From Chondrocystis sp. NIES-4102 (GTDB lineage Bacteria > Cyanobacteriota > Cyanobacteriia > Cyanobacteriales > Xenococcaceae): 64,000 bases of DNA. The notes beneath the pieces were generated by a model. That model saw only the letters and a list, made by a program, of their open reading frames with translations, searched no databases and was not told where the DNA came from. The position numbers were made by a program, and so were the translations under genes. The stretch is taken from assembly GCA_002368355.1 (NCBI GenBank), contig AP018281.1, positions 1,116,001 through 1,180,000 of the forward strand, read 5' to 3'. Shown here piece by piece: positions 35,660-43,558 of the stretch (positions within the stretch are counted from its first letter, which is position 1; each line of letters starts with the position of its first letter).

Positions 35660-36496
35660 GTGAAATTACCAATTCCAACTCAGACTAATCAATATCAGAA
35701 TATTACTGACGCTGCACCTCTAAAGAATATTGTAGATGACACTTTAACTATCTTTTGGGGTGAGTGGATCGATCTTCGGGCGAGAGTGGCACAAATAGCA
35801 GCCACAGGCTTAATCTCCCCTTTAATATATATTTTTGCCTTTGGTTTAGGACTAGGTAGTACAATTGACCGATCCATAGAACCTAGTGCAGGGGCTAATT
35901 ATTTAGAATTTATTTTGCCTGGAATGGTGGCTTTATCTTCGATGACGATAAGTTTTGGAGGTACTACTTTTTCTATTTGTGGCGATCGCTTATTTACTCA
36001 AACTTTTGAAGAATTATTATTATTACCTGTTCATCCTTTGGCTTTGCATCTGGGAAAAATGCTAGCTGGTATCTTACGGGGTTTAATGACGGCAGCTTCG
36101 GTAATTTTAGTAGCGATTTTATTTACAGGGAAAGTTTTTAGTTTTCTTAATCCTTTATTTTTAAGTTTATTAGTGCTAAATTGTGCAGTATTTGCAGGTT
36201 TGGGGGTAATTATTGGGTTGAGGGTTAAATCTTTAGAGAGTGTAGGCTTATATAACAATTTTCTAATTGTACCTATGTCTTTTTTAGGTGGAACTTTTTT
36301 CGATCCAACCAATTTACCGCAAATATTAAAAGTAGTAGTCTTTTGTTTACCGCTTACCTACACAAGTATTGGGTTACGTGCTGCTGCATATTTACCAATG
36401 GCAGAATTTCCCTGGTATGCCCTGCCGATTTTACTAATATTTGCGATCGCTTTAACCGTAATTGGTGCTTATCAGTTTTCCCATCAAAAGGAATAA
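35660..36496 (+). CDS. ABC-2 type transporter permease
   Basis: A 278-residue integral membrane protein, starting at GTG (no ATG is available before the core). Six hydrophobic helices and 'GANYLEFILPGMVALSSMTISF' plus 'PMSFLGGTFFDPTNLP' are hallmarks of NodJ/YadH-like ABC-2 exporters. No ATPase is adjacent. The ATPase at 13671 belongs to the right subgroup but is 21 kb away, so pairing is speculative. It is followed, 51 nt on, by a two-component system on the same strand. Confidence 0.85.
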   Translation: MKLPIPTQTNQYQNITDAAPLKNIVDDTLTIFWGEWIDLRARVAQIAATGLISPLIYIFAFGLGLGSTIDRSIEPSAGANYLEFILPGMVALSSMTISFGGTTFSICGDRLFTQTFEELLLLPVHPLALHLGKMLAGILRGLMTAASVILVAILFTGKVFSFLNPLFLSLLVLNCAVFAGLGVIIGLRVKSLESVGLYNNFLIVPMSFLGGTFFDPTNLPQILKVVVFCLPLTYTSIGLRAAAYLPMAEFPWYALPILLIFAIALTVIGAYQFSHQKE

Positions 36497-36547
36497 TTGC
36501 GGATTTGTTATCTAAAATTAAGTTATGGCAGTTGACTATATGAACTT

Positions 36548-37225
36548 ATGAAAATCCTCATAGTAGAAGATGATCAACATTTAGCAGCAGCTTTAACAGA
36601 AGTTTTAGTAGATAAACAGCACTATACCGTTGATGCGGTTACAGATGGGGCTTTAGGCTGGGAATACATCAAAGCTACGGTTTACGATTTAATCATTCTA
36701 GACGTTATGTTACCTAAACTAAATGGCATAAACTTATGTCAAAAATTAAGAACTACGGGTAGTATGATTCCTGTACTAATGCTAACTGCTAAAGATCTCA
36801 GTAGCGATCGCGTTATGGGTTTAGATGCAGGGGCAGATGATTATGTCGTCAAACCTTTTGATTTACCAGAATTACTCGCCAGAATTCGAGCATTATTAAG
36901 ACGGGGAAATGTCCATCTTCTGCCAATAATTGAATGGGGAGATTTACATCTAGATTCTAGTAGTTGTCAAGTTACCTATCAAGGACAACCAGTACATTTG
37001 ACCCCCAAGGAATATGGATTATTAGATTTACTATTACGTCAACAGGGAAAATTAGTTAGTCGCGATACAATTATTGATCGTCTCTGGACTTTTGATCATC
37101 CTCCTTCAGAAGAAACCTTTAAAGTACATCTCAAAACATTACGCCGAAAATTAAAAGCCGTGGGCGCACCTGGGGATTTAATAGAAACAGTATATGGTTT
37201 TGGCTATCGTCTCAAACAAGTTTAA
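36548..37225 (+). CDS. OmpR-family response regulator (RppA-like)
   Basis: In this 225-residue protein, the receiver domain has the acidic pocket E7/D8/D9, phospho-acceptor Asp52 (LDVMLP) and Lys102 (VKPFD). A winged-helix DNA-binding domain follows ('HLTPKEYGLLDLLLRQQGKL', 'TLRRKLKAVG', 'VYGFGYRLK'). The sequence resembles RppA/NrsR-type cyanobacterial regulators of redox or nickel response, but the input here is unknown. Its kinase gene overlaps the last 32 nt. Confidence 0.87.
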   Translation: MKILIVEDDQHLAAALTEVLVDKQHYTVDAVTDGALGWEYIKATVYDLIILDVMLPKLNGINLCQKLRTTGSMIPVLMLTAKDLSSDRVMGLDAGADDYVVKPFDLPELLARIRALLRRGNVHLLPIIEWGDLHLDSSSCQVTYQGQPVHLTPKEYGLLDLLLRQQGKLVSRDTIIDRLWTFDHPPSEETFKVHLKTLRRKLKAVGAPGDLIETVYGFGYRLKQV

Positions 37226-38534
37226 TAATTCTCAAGCCTTACGTTGGCGGTTGCTACTGTCTTATCTGACGGTAATGATCACAATTTTAAGTATTTCTAC
37301 CTTGGCAATTTATAATTACACGCGCCATAACCTTTATCGGCAAATGGATCAGCGTTTAGAAGTTTTAGCCCAAGCTGCTTCCCATAATTTAGTCGCCATC
37401 AAAGCCCACTATCAAAGTCGTCAGGAAAGAGGATTAACAGGTATTCCTGCAAATATTGAGACTAGATGTTATCTTGATGATGATGGTGATCTTGATATCC
37501 CTTGGCAACACCTACGTCAGCCAGATCAGGGAGTTGAATGGTTTAACGCAGATAAACGCTTAGTTGGCAATGCAGGGACACTTTTAAATGATTTACCCTT
37601 AAAACCAGGGTGGCAAATAACACAACAAGGAAAAATTAGAACTGTAACTTTACCAGCCTATAGCCAGAATAACGGTAAAAAACAATTAGAGGGATATATT
37701 CGTGCCAATCAAGTTACCACAGAAATAGAGGCAATTTTGACCCGTTTACGTTGGGGTTTGGGTATTGGTGGTATTGGTGTGATCGGCTTAACGGGTTTAG
37801 GTGGAATCTGGCTTACCAAACAATCCATCAAACCAATTGAGCAAAGCTTTAAACAATTAAAACAATTTACCGCCGATGCAGCCCATGAATTACGTAGTCC
37901 TCTAGCAGCGATTAAAACCTCTGTGCAGGTAATGGAATACTATCCAGAAAGACTTCATCCCCAAGATCGAAAAAAAATTGCAGCGATCGCATCTACTACC
38001 GATCAGACTATTCGTTTAGTTGAAGATTTACTACTATTGGCGAGAATGGATTCAGTTAGTGAAATAGAAACAGGTACATGGGTAGAGCTTTCCATAACTG
38101 AAATTTTAGAAGATTTAATTGAATTGTTTCAATCTTCGGCACAGGAAAAACAGATTACTTTAAAATCCTCTCTACCCTATAATGTCATGCTTAAGGGTGA
38201 TGGGGCGCAATTGGCACGTTTGTTTAGGAATATTTTAGAAAATGCTCTACAATATACTCCAGCAGGAGGTACAGTTTCTGTCACCATGATCCAAGATCCC
38301 CTTAACCTGCGTGTCCAAATTCAAGATAGTGGAATAGGAATTGCACCTCAAGATTTAAATTTAATCTTTGATCGCTTTTGGAGGGCAGATCAAGCTAGAA
38401 ATAGGAGAATAGGCGGTATGGGTATGGGGTTAGCTATTGCCAGTGCGATCGCTCAACGTTATCAGGGTAAAATTTTAGTCAGTAGTGAACTAGGTGTAGG
38501 TAGTTGTTTTATTATTAAACTGCCTTTTAATTAA
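37194..38534 (+). CDS. Sensor histidine kinase (RppB-like)
   Basis: A 446-residue membrane kinase with transmembrane helices at about 18-40 and 186-206 flanking a periplasmic sensor of ~140 residues. The H-box is 'FTADAAHELRSPLAAIKTS' with phospho-accepting His231. N, G1, F and G2 boxes (NILENALQYT, QDSGIGIAP, FDRFWRAD, GGMGMGLAIA) are all present, so the enzyme should be active. It overlaps the response-regulator gene, indicating a coupled two-component pair. The signal sensed is unknown. Confidence 0.87.
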   Translation: MVLAIVSNKFNNSQALRWRLLLSYLTVMITILSISTLAIYNYTRHNLYRQMDQRLEVLAQAASHNLVAIKAHYQSRQERGLTGIPANIETRCYLDDDGDLDIPWQHLRQPDQGVEWFNADKRLVGNAGTLLNDLPLKPGWQITQQGKIRTVTLPAYSQNNGKKQLEGYIRANQVTTEIEAILTRLRWGLGIGGIGVIGLTGLGGIWLTKQSIKPIEQSFKQLKQFTADAAHELRSPLAAIKTSVQVMEYYPERLHPQDRKKIAAIASTTDQTIRLVEDLLLLARMDSVSEIETGTWVELSITEILEDLIELFQSSAQEKQITLKSSLPYNVMLKGDGAQLARLFRNILENALQYTPAGGTVSVTMIQDPLNLRVQIQDSGIGIAPQDLNLIFDRFWRADQARNRRIGGMGMGLAIASAIAQRYQGKILVSSELGVGSCFIIKLPFN

Positions 38535-38631
38535 TTTAACAGCATCTGGGTAAAAACTTGAGTTTAAATAGTTTGGCACAATAACTTGCTTTTAGTTGTT
38601 AGCAATACGCTTTTAGCTTTTCACTGATTAT

Positions 38632-38697
38632 TCCTACCTACTACCTACATTGTCCCCTTGTGGGATTACCTACTACCTACTACCCAAACCCCTCCTA
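38632..38697. repeat. CCTACTACCTACTACCC repeat
   Basis: Two blocks of the CTACCTA family, the second ending in ACTACCCAAACCCCTCC, are separated by a GTCCCC/GGGA-type insert. A TTAGTTGTTAGC...TTAGCTTTT block lies just upstream, as beside the other copies. Confidence 0.75.
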
Positions 38698-38762
38698 TCA
38701 CAAAATCCCAAACAGATTAAACATCCCAGATTAAAATGATCATTTAAACAGTAAAAAAATTA

Positions 38763-39674
38763 ATGAAACGACGGAATTTTTTAGCTCTTACTAGCTTAGG
38801 TAGTTTAGGATTAGCAATAGGTAGCCATCGTTACTTAGCTTATGAATATCCTTTAAAATATAAAACTTGTCCTCAGTTTTCTCGCACAGAAACTGAACCA
38901 GAATTACGCTTTGTAGCGGTTGGGGATGTAGGCACAGGTGATCAAAATCAGTATGCAGTTGCTAAAAGTCTAAATTGTTATTTTAATGCTAATCCTTTTA
39001 CTTCAGTACTCTTGACTGGGGATAATATTTATCCTTACGGAGAAATTAGTAGAATTAATGCAGCCTTTGAACAACCTTATAAAGAATTACTGCAACAACA
39101 AGTTAAATTTTATGCAGCGATCGGTAACCACGATATCTTAACTAATAATGGAGTTGATCAGATCAACTATCCAAAATTTAATATGTCAGGACGTTACTAT
39201 ACTTTTATTCAGAAAAACGTTCAATTTTTCGTCCTCGATACTAACCCCGAAGCAGATTGGGAAAAACAATTAATCTGGCTTGAAGAGAGTTTGGCAAAAT
39301 CTAACAAACCTTGGAAAATTGTTTCAGGTCATCATTCTATTTATTCATCGGGATATCATGGCTCAAATTTAGAATTAATCGAATATCTTACGCCAATCTT
39401 TGCTCGTTATGGGGTTCAATTATATTTAAATGGTCATGAGCATGATTATGAACGTACCAAACCAATTAATGGTACAACGTATCTAACCTGTGGAGCAGGT
39501 GGTGCAAAATTACGTCCTGTAGGTAAATCTGATTGGACTGCTTATTCTGTTTCTCAATGGTGTTTTGCAGCGTTTGAAGTTTATCCAGACAGTCTGGTAA
39601 TTAGTGGTATTAATACCGTTGGTGAAATTTTTGACCATACAACTATTAATTTATCTTCTCTCAACTCTATATAG
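38763..39674 (+). CDS. Tat-exported metallophosphoesterase (purple acid phosphatase-like)
   Basis: A 303-residue protein with a twin-arginine-type signal (MKRRNFLALTSLGSLGL), so it is probably folded before export. Calcineurin-like metal motifs are in order: VGDVGTGD (Asp55), TGDNIY (Asp87/Asn88), GNHD (121-124), GHH and NGHEHDYER. Spacing resembles tartrate-resistant purple acid phosphatases. It should hydrolyse phosphate esters in the periplasm. No Pho box was recognised upstream, where only repeats are seen. Confidence 0.87.
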   Translation: MKRRNFLALTSLGSLGLAIGSHRYLAYEYPLKYKTCPQFSRTETEPELRFVAVGDVGTGDQNQYAVAKSLNCYFNANPFTSVLLTGDNIYPYGEISRINAAFEQPYKELLQQQVKFYAAIGNHDILTNNGVDQINYPKFNMSGRYYTFIQKNVQFFVLDTNPEADWEKQLIWLEESLAKSNKPWKIVSGHHSIYSSGYHGSNLELIEYLTPIFARYGVQLYLNGHEHDYERTKPINGTTYLTCGAGGAKLRPVGKSDWTAYSVSQWCFAAFEVYPDSLVISGINTVGEIFDHTTINLSSLNSI

Positions 39675-39677
39675 CGG

Positions 39678-39792
39678 TTAGGGGTCAGGTAGTAGGTAGT
39701 AGGTAGTAGGTAGTAGGCGCGGAAAGCGTCCCTGAGCGCACGCTTGCTTTGGTCGCCAAAGCGCGAACGTGACGATAGTAGGTAGTAGGTAT
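39678..39792. repeat. GTAGGTA array with nested GC-rich core
   Basis: GTAGGTAGTAGGTAGTAGG copies flank a ~58-bp GC-rich insert (39717-39774) that starts GCGCGGAAAGCGTC and ends GCGCGAACGTGACG. The insert contains the perfect hairpin GCTTTGG-TCG-CCAAAGC. A near-identical core sits in the equivalent repeat at 63211-63350. Confidence 0.85.
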
Positions 39793-39970
39793 CAATGAAA
39801 AGTTAAGAAGCTCAAAGTAAAAAAATATCTTGCTATATTTGACCAGCATCTCGATATCTCAAAAAGATTTAAGTTCTACCCTTATTTCTACCTCATTCTT
39901 TTAGTAAGTTTAGGACATAGCTAAAGACAAATCTTAGTTATCATAATTTGCATCTGAGGAAACAAATAAG

Positions 39971-40702
39971 ATGATTTCTAGTTCAGACCACAATTCAACT
40001 GGTAATAAAACCTTAAAATGGTCAATTATCGCTCTTATAACCTCTCTGAGTTTGGTAAGTTGTAGTAAACCTCAATCTCCAGAAGCTAACATTCAATCTT
40101 CACCATCTGCCAAAGCCAACCTAGTTTCCAATAAACAAGATTCTCCAACTTTAGAAAATTTGCAAAAAGCCTACAACGGTGAATCTAATGCACACGTGAT
40201 GTATTTAGAATTTGCCAAAAAAGCTGATGAAGAAGGATATAAAGAAGTAGCTAATCTTTTCCGCGCTGCTGCTGCTGCTGAAGCTATCCATCGTGATAAT
40301 CATGCCAAAGTGATTAAGGAAATGGGTGCAACTCCTAAAAATAACATCACTACCCCTGAAGTTAAATCAACAGCAGATAACTTAACAAAATCTTTGGGTG
40401 GGAATCTTAGTTCAGCAATTGCAGGAGAATCCTACGAACGTGATAGTATGTATCCTGGCTTTATTAAACAAGCCAAAACCGAGGGGAATCAAGCAGCCCT
40501 ACAGACTTTTACTTATGCTTTAGCTGCCGAAACTCAGCACGCCCAACTTTATAATGAAGCGAAAAGTAATCTTGAATCTTGGCGCAATCAAACTCATCCT
40601 TTTTATGTTTGCACTGTGTCTGGAGAAACTTATAAAGACGAGGCTTCTGTAGCAAAATGTCCATCTGTGGCTCAGGGCGAATCATATATGAAAGTAAATT
40701 AA
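39971..40702 (+). CDS. Rubrerythrin-like ferritin-family lipoprotein with degenerate rubredoxin tail
   Basis: In this 243-residue protein, a signal peptide ends at lipobox LVSC, so it is membrane-tethered outside the cytoplasm. Residues ~60-205 form a ferritin-like four-helix bundle with carboxylate ligands in 'NGESNAHVMYLEFAKKA', 'AEAIHRDNHAKV', 'GESYERDSMYP' and 'AAETQHAQLY'. A rubredoxin-like tail follows but keeps only one Cys of each pair ('FYVCTVSGETY', 'AKCPSV'), so it cannot bind iron normally. Rubrerythrins reduce peroxides. The Rieske lipoprotein gene follows. Confidence 0.8.
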   Translation: MISSSDHNSTGNKTLKWSIIALITSLSLVSCSKPQSPEANIQSSPSAKANLVSNKQDSPTLENLQKAYNGESNAHVMYLEFAKKADEEGYKEVANLFRAAAAAEAIHRDNHAKVIKEMGATPKNNITTPEVKSTADNLTKSLGGNLSSAIAGESYERDSMYPGFIKQAKTEGNQAALQTFTYALAAETQHAQLYNEAKSNLESWRNQTHPFYVCTVSGETYKDEASVAKCPSVAQGESYMKVN

Positions 40703-40917
40703 TAGGTTTACACAATTGGGATTTCACTTGATTAATATTTCACCCCTCAAGAATAAATCAAAAACCCAAATAAGAGGATCTTTTAAAAACCGCTTTGCCA
40801 ACCTCCGCCTGTCTCAGGGGTATTAGCTTAATTAGAAGTAGATTTAAACTATTGTGCGAGATAGGAAAAGGGAATTAAACCCGTTTAGCTAATTTTGTAT
40901 TTAAGCAATTTAAAAAT

Positions 40918-41358
40918 ATGAAGCGTCGAGAATTTACTGGTTTTGTGGGTATTGGAGTGGGAATGAGTATAGTCCCTGCTGCTTTAACCGCTTGTAATTC
41001 ACAATCTCAGAATCAAGCTACTCCAAATACTACTAGCCTTCAAAATGGTTTTCAACCAGTTGGCAATGTAAGCCAGTTAGAACAAAAAGGACAAATTTTG
41101 AGTGAGGAATTAAAGGACAAAAAAGTCTTAGTAATTCGTGATCCAGAAAATAACCAAAAATTAATTGCCGTTAATCCTACTTGTCCTCATGCTGGTTGTA
41201 CAGTGGGGTGGGAGTCTGATACAGGGAAATTTATCTGTCCTTGTCATGATTCAGAATTTGGTAGTAATGGGGAGGTATTAACTGGACCTGCAACGGAAGC
41301 ATTAGCCAACTATGAGGTAAAGTTGGAGGGTGACTCGATTTTGGTTAAAATCGGTTAG
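40918..41358 (+). CDS. Rieske [2Fe-2S] lipoprotein
   Basis: In this 146-residue protein, an N-terminal MKRREFTGF twin-arginine signal also contains a lipobox LTAC (Cys26), so it is probably Tat-exported and lipid-anchored. Rieske cluster ligands are Cys89/His91 in CPHAGC and Cys107/His110 in CPCHDSEF, with Cys94/Cys109 free for the stabilising disulfide. It is shorter than PetC and lacks its transmembrane anchor, so it is not the cytochrome b6f subunit itself. Likely a periplasmic electron carrier in the same cluster as the rubrerythrin-like protein. Confidence 0.85.
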   Translation: MKRREFTGFVGIGVGMSIVPAALTACNSQSQNQATPNTTSLQNGFQPVGNVSQLEQKGQILSEELKDKKVLVIRDPENNQKLIAVNPTCPHAGCTVGWESDTGKFICPCHDSEFGSNGEVLTGPATEALANYEVKLEGDSILVKIG

Positions 41359-41396
41359 TAGTTGAATTGAATACTTTCAGGAAGTAATTAATAACA

Positions 41397-41579
41397 ATGA
41401 ATAATTCTCAAAAACATACCTCAAAAGCGATCGCTCTTTTTCTTTCTTTAGGTTTGATGTCTTCCCTTGTCGGTTGCGATGCTGGTAACACAGGTGGCGA
41501 TGTTGAAGGTGGCGAAGGGGATGCTCCTACTGAACAAACTGCTCCCGATGAAGGTGGAGAAGGTGGAGAAGATGGTTAG
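41397..41579 (+). CDS. Small acidic Gly/Glu-rich lipoprotein
   Basis: A 60-residue protein with a signal peptide ending in lipobox LVGC (Cys27). The mature 34 residues are almost only Gly, Glu, Asp, Thr and Pro, so they are disordered. A CAGGAAG Shine-Dalgarno precedes the start. It follows the Rieske gene by 38 nt, suggesting the same operon. No known family; it could be a metal-binding or surface-charge lipoprotein. Confidence 0.6.
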   Translation: MNNSQKHTSKAIALFLSLGLMSSLVGCDAGNTGGDVEGGEGDAPTEQTAPDEGGEGGEDG

Positions 41580-41623
41580 GCTATTTTAATCCTCAATTGC
41601 TCTTAGAATTCTGATAATTGTTA

Positions 41624-41660
41624 TGCCTACGCCCCTATTTTTGGGTCTTTAGCGTAGGCA
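41624..41660. repeat. TGCCTACGC hairpin element
   Basis: A perfect 9-bp inverted repeat (TGCCTACGC/GCGTAGGCA), extended inside the loop by CCC/GGG, lies between the small lipoprotein and the PepSY-like gene. It resembles short palindromic repeats common between cyanobacterial genes and could also act as a weak terminator. Confidence 0.65.
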
Positions 41661-41689
41661 GATCCACTACTAAATTAAGTGCTAAAACT

Positions 41690-41980
41690 ATGATTAAAGC
41701 TGCAAAAATACGTCAATGGCATCGCTGGCTTGCACCTATTATGCTACTGCCGATCTTACTAACTGTGATAACGGGCATTATTTACCAAGTTGGGGAAATA
41801 GGCGGTTTTAGTAGGCAGGTTAGTTGGGCAATTCACTGGCATAAGGGGGACTTTGGTTTTCTTGATTTTCAAAAAAGTTTTCCCTTTCTCAATGGCATTG
41901 GGTTATTGTTTCTGACTCTTACAGGTATTTCCATGTGGTGGAAAACTAGAAAGGCTTCTAAACCTCGTGCAAAAACTTAA
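41690..41980 (+). CDS. PepSY-like small membrane protein
   Basis: A 96-residue protein starting at ATG 41690; the in-frame upstream TTG at 41618 would translate a palindromic repeat, so I reject it. 'IRQWHRWLAPIMLLPILLTVITGIIYQ' (in two parts) and a second helix 'GIGLLFLTLTGISMWWKTRK' form the two-helix core seen in PepSY-associated (DUF3526/PiuB-like) proteins. Histidines at the helix ends (H12, H56) could bind haem. It is the last gene of the redox cluster on this strand. Confidence 0.65.
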   Translation: MIKAAKIRQWHRWLAPIMLLPILLTVITGIIYQVGEIGGFSRQVSWAIHWHKGDFGFLDFQKSFPFLNGIGLLFLTLTGISMWWKTRKASKPRAKT

Positions 41981-42007
41981 TTGCCCACCAAGATACTAAG
42001 CACAAAT

Positions 42008-42697
42008 TTATGTTTGACGAATTAAATATTGCTCCCGATTAAATGCTCTTTGCTCCTCATTTAACAGATCGTATTCCTCAATTGGAGGTCGCATATCCCA
42101 TTGAGTCTGAGCTAAAAACAAGAGATTTGCCGTCATAATTAAACCCGTTGCCAAAAATTGCCAACCCAAACAAAATGGTAAAATTAAAATAGCGATCGCA
42201 TGAAACAATCCAGATATTATAAAAGCACGCGACTTTAAACCTAAACCTGTGCAAACATAACCTATGGCACTAATACCCAGCCATAAATGACATAGATGCG
42301 TTAAAATCTCCCCTGACCCAAGCAAAAATCCTAAGTCGGTAATCATTATACCGCTCAACATTAGAACTACCCAGGCGTATAACACCCATTGCAGTCGCTC
42401 TACTTTTACCCAAAAATATGTCAAAATTGTCATCCCTCCAGTCCCCACGGCTGTTAGAATCGACCAGAATATCGCTTGGGTAATCCAATCAATTGGTGCA
42501 AACTGGGCTGTGAAAAAAATTACGGTAGTTATTAATCCCCAGATAACAAAAACTTGGTCAATTCTGGTATATATGCTTTTAAATAACGTCTTATCACTAA
42601 TTTCTAACTTAAGTTGTAACAATCCTTGGCGATCTTGAAAATCTAGTGCTTCTTGTTTGCTTCTAATAATAGGTTCGGCAGTATTGAACAAAATCAT
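42008..42697 (-). CDS. Polytopic membrane protein of unknown function
   Basis: This is a 229-residue protein. After a ~45-residue soluble N-terminus there are six or seven hydrophobic helices from 'VFVIWGLITTVIFFTAQF' to 'QFLATGLIMTANLLFLAQ', then a charged C-terminal tail. It resembles conserved cyanobacterial membrane proteins without assigned function. It is convergent with the PepSY-like gene (28 nt apart) and has no close partner upstream. Confidence 0.65.
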   Translation of the reverse strand: MILFNTAEPIIRSKQEALDFQDRQGLLQLKLEISDKTLFKSIYTRIDQVFVIWGLITTVIFFTAQFAPIDWITQAIFWSILTAVGTGGMTILTYFWVKVERLQWVLYAWVVLMLSGIMITDLGFLLGSGEILTHLCHLWLGISAIGYVCTGLGLKSRAFIISGLFHAIAILILPFCLGWQFLATGLIMTANLLFLAQTQWDMRPPIEEYDLLNEEQRAFNREQYLIRQT

Positions 42698-42894
42698 TGA
42701 AATTGAAATGTATACTTATTAAAAGTTACTTATAATTCTTAACCTTTATTTACAATTATATCTATCTTGAGACAGAAATTTTATAAAAATTATCTATAAT
42801 CGTGATATAGACCTAAAGTATTTATTTATCAATAATTAATCGGCTAAATCAGAATTGCTAAGTAACCTCCAAGCTACTATCATCTTTATGCAAA

Positions 42895-42927
42895 TTGAGT
42901 AGTTGAGATATTTCCCCCACTACTCAA
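42895..42927 (-). terminator. Hairpin downstream of ndk
   Basis: A perfect 9-bp stem, TTGAGTAGT/ACTACTCAA, with a 15-nt loop lies about 45 nt past the ndk stop codon. On the minus strand it is followed by TTTGCAT, a weak T-run. Confidence 0.45.
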
Positions 42928-42969
42928 CCAATCAATAGTAAAACCTAAATCAGAAGTATAAAGGTAAGT

Positions 42970-43419
42970 TTATTCGTAAAGCCAAGATTGTCTAACTGGT
43001 TGCCAGTTAACTAACTCCTCTTGAGAAAACCATAAAGAAACTTCTGTTTGTGCGGTTTCAATTGCATCAGATCCATGAATCAAATTACGTCCGATACTAA
43101 CCCCAAAATCACCACGAATTGAACCAGGATCAGCAGTAGTAGGATTAGTAGCACCAATTAAATTTCTGGCTGCGCTGACTACATTTTCTCCTTCCCAAAC
43201 CATTGCCACTACAGGTGCTGAGGTAATAAATTCGATTAAACCATTGAAGAACGGTCTTTGTTTATGAACAGCATAATGTTTTTCTGCCAATTCGCGAGAA
43301 ACTTGTAGCATTTTTAGTCCTACTAAAGTAAAACCTTTTCGTTCAAAACGGTGAATAATTTCTCCAGTTAAATGACGTTGTACGCCATCGGGTTTGATCA
43401 TAATAAAAGTGCGTTCCAT
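42970..43419 (-). CDS. ndk: Nucleoside diphosphate kinase
   Basis: A 149-residue enzyme that transfers phosphate between nucleoside tri- and diphosphates. The start is ATG 43419 ([15 protein letters not shown]), with a strong GAGGAG Shine-Dalgarno 6-7 nt upstream. An in-frame ATG 39 nt earlier would add residues absent from the family. The active-site '[12 protein letters not shown]' holds the phospho-histidine, and 'RGDFG' and 'KPDGV' are conserved. Length is standard. Confidence 0.96.
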   Translation of the reverse strand: MERTFIMIKPDGVQRHLTGEIIHRFERKGFTLVGLKMLQVSRELAEKHYAVHKQRPFFNGLIEFITSAPVVAMVWEGENVVSAARNLIGATNPTTADPGSIRGDFGVSIGRNLIHGSDAIETAQTEVSLWFSQEELVNWQPVRQSWLYE

Positions 43420-43558
43420 AAATCTCCTCAATAGTTGTTTACAAAATGAATCTGACAAGATCCCTCGATTATGAACCTAGGGGCTTAAGGTCAGAAATTT
43501 CAATTTAACTAATTCGCGCTTGCAATTCATAGAATAGCATCTGTTCAATACAGGTCTA

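Noticed and set aside
13671-36496. ATPase at 13671 and permease at 35660 as one transporter
   Set aside because: They belong to matching ABC-2 subgroups, but 21 kb separates them and nothing in the sequence links them, so I kept it only as a possibility.
41618-41689. Longer N-terminus for the PepSY-like protein
   Set aside because: It would start at TTG and translate a 37-nt palindromic repeat. The ATG at 41690 begins directly at the conserved helix region.
43420-43458. Longer ndk start
   Set aside because: A strong GAGGAG ribosome-binding site precedes the inner ATG, and NDK proteins begin with MERTF-like sequence.
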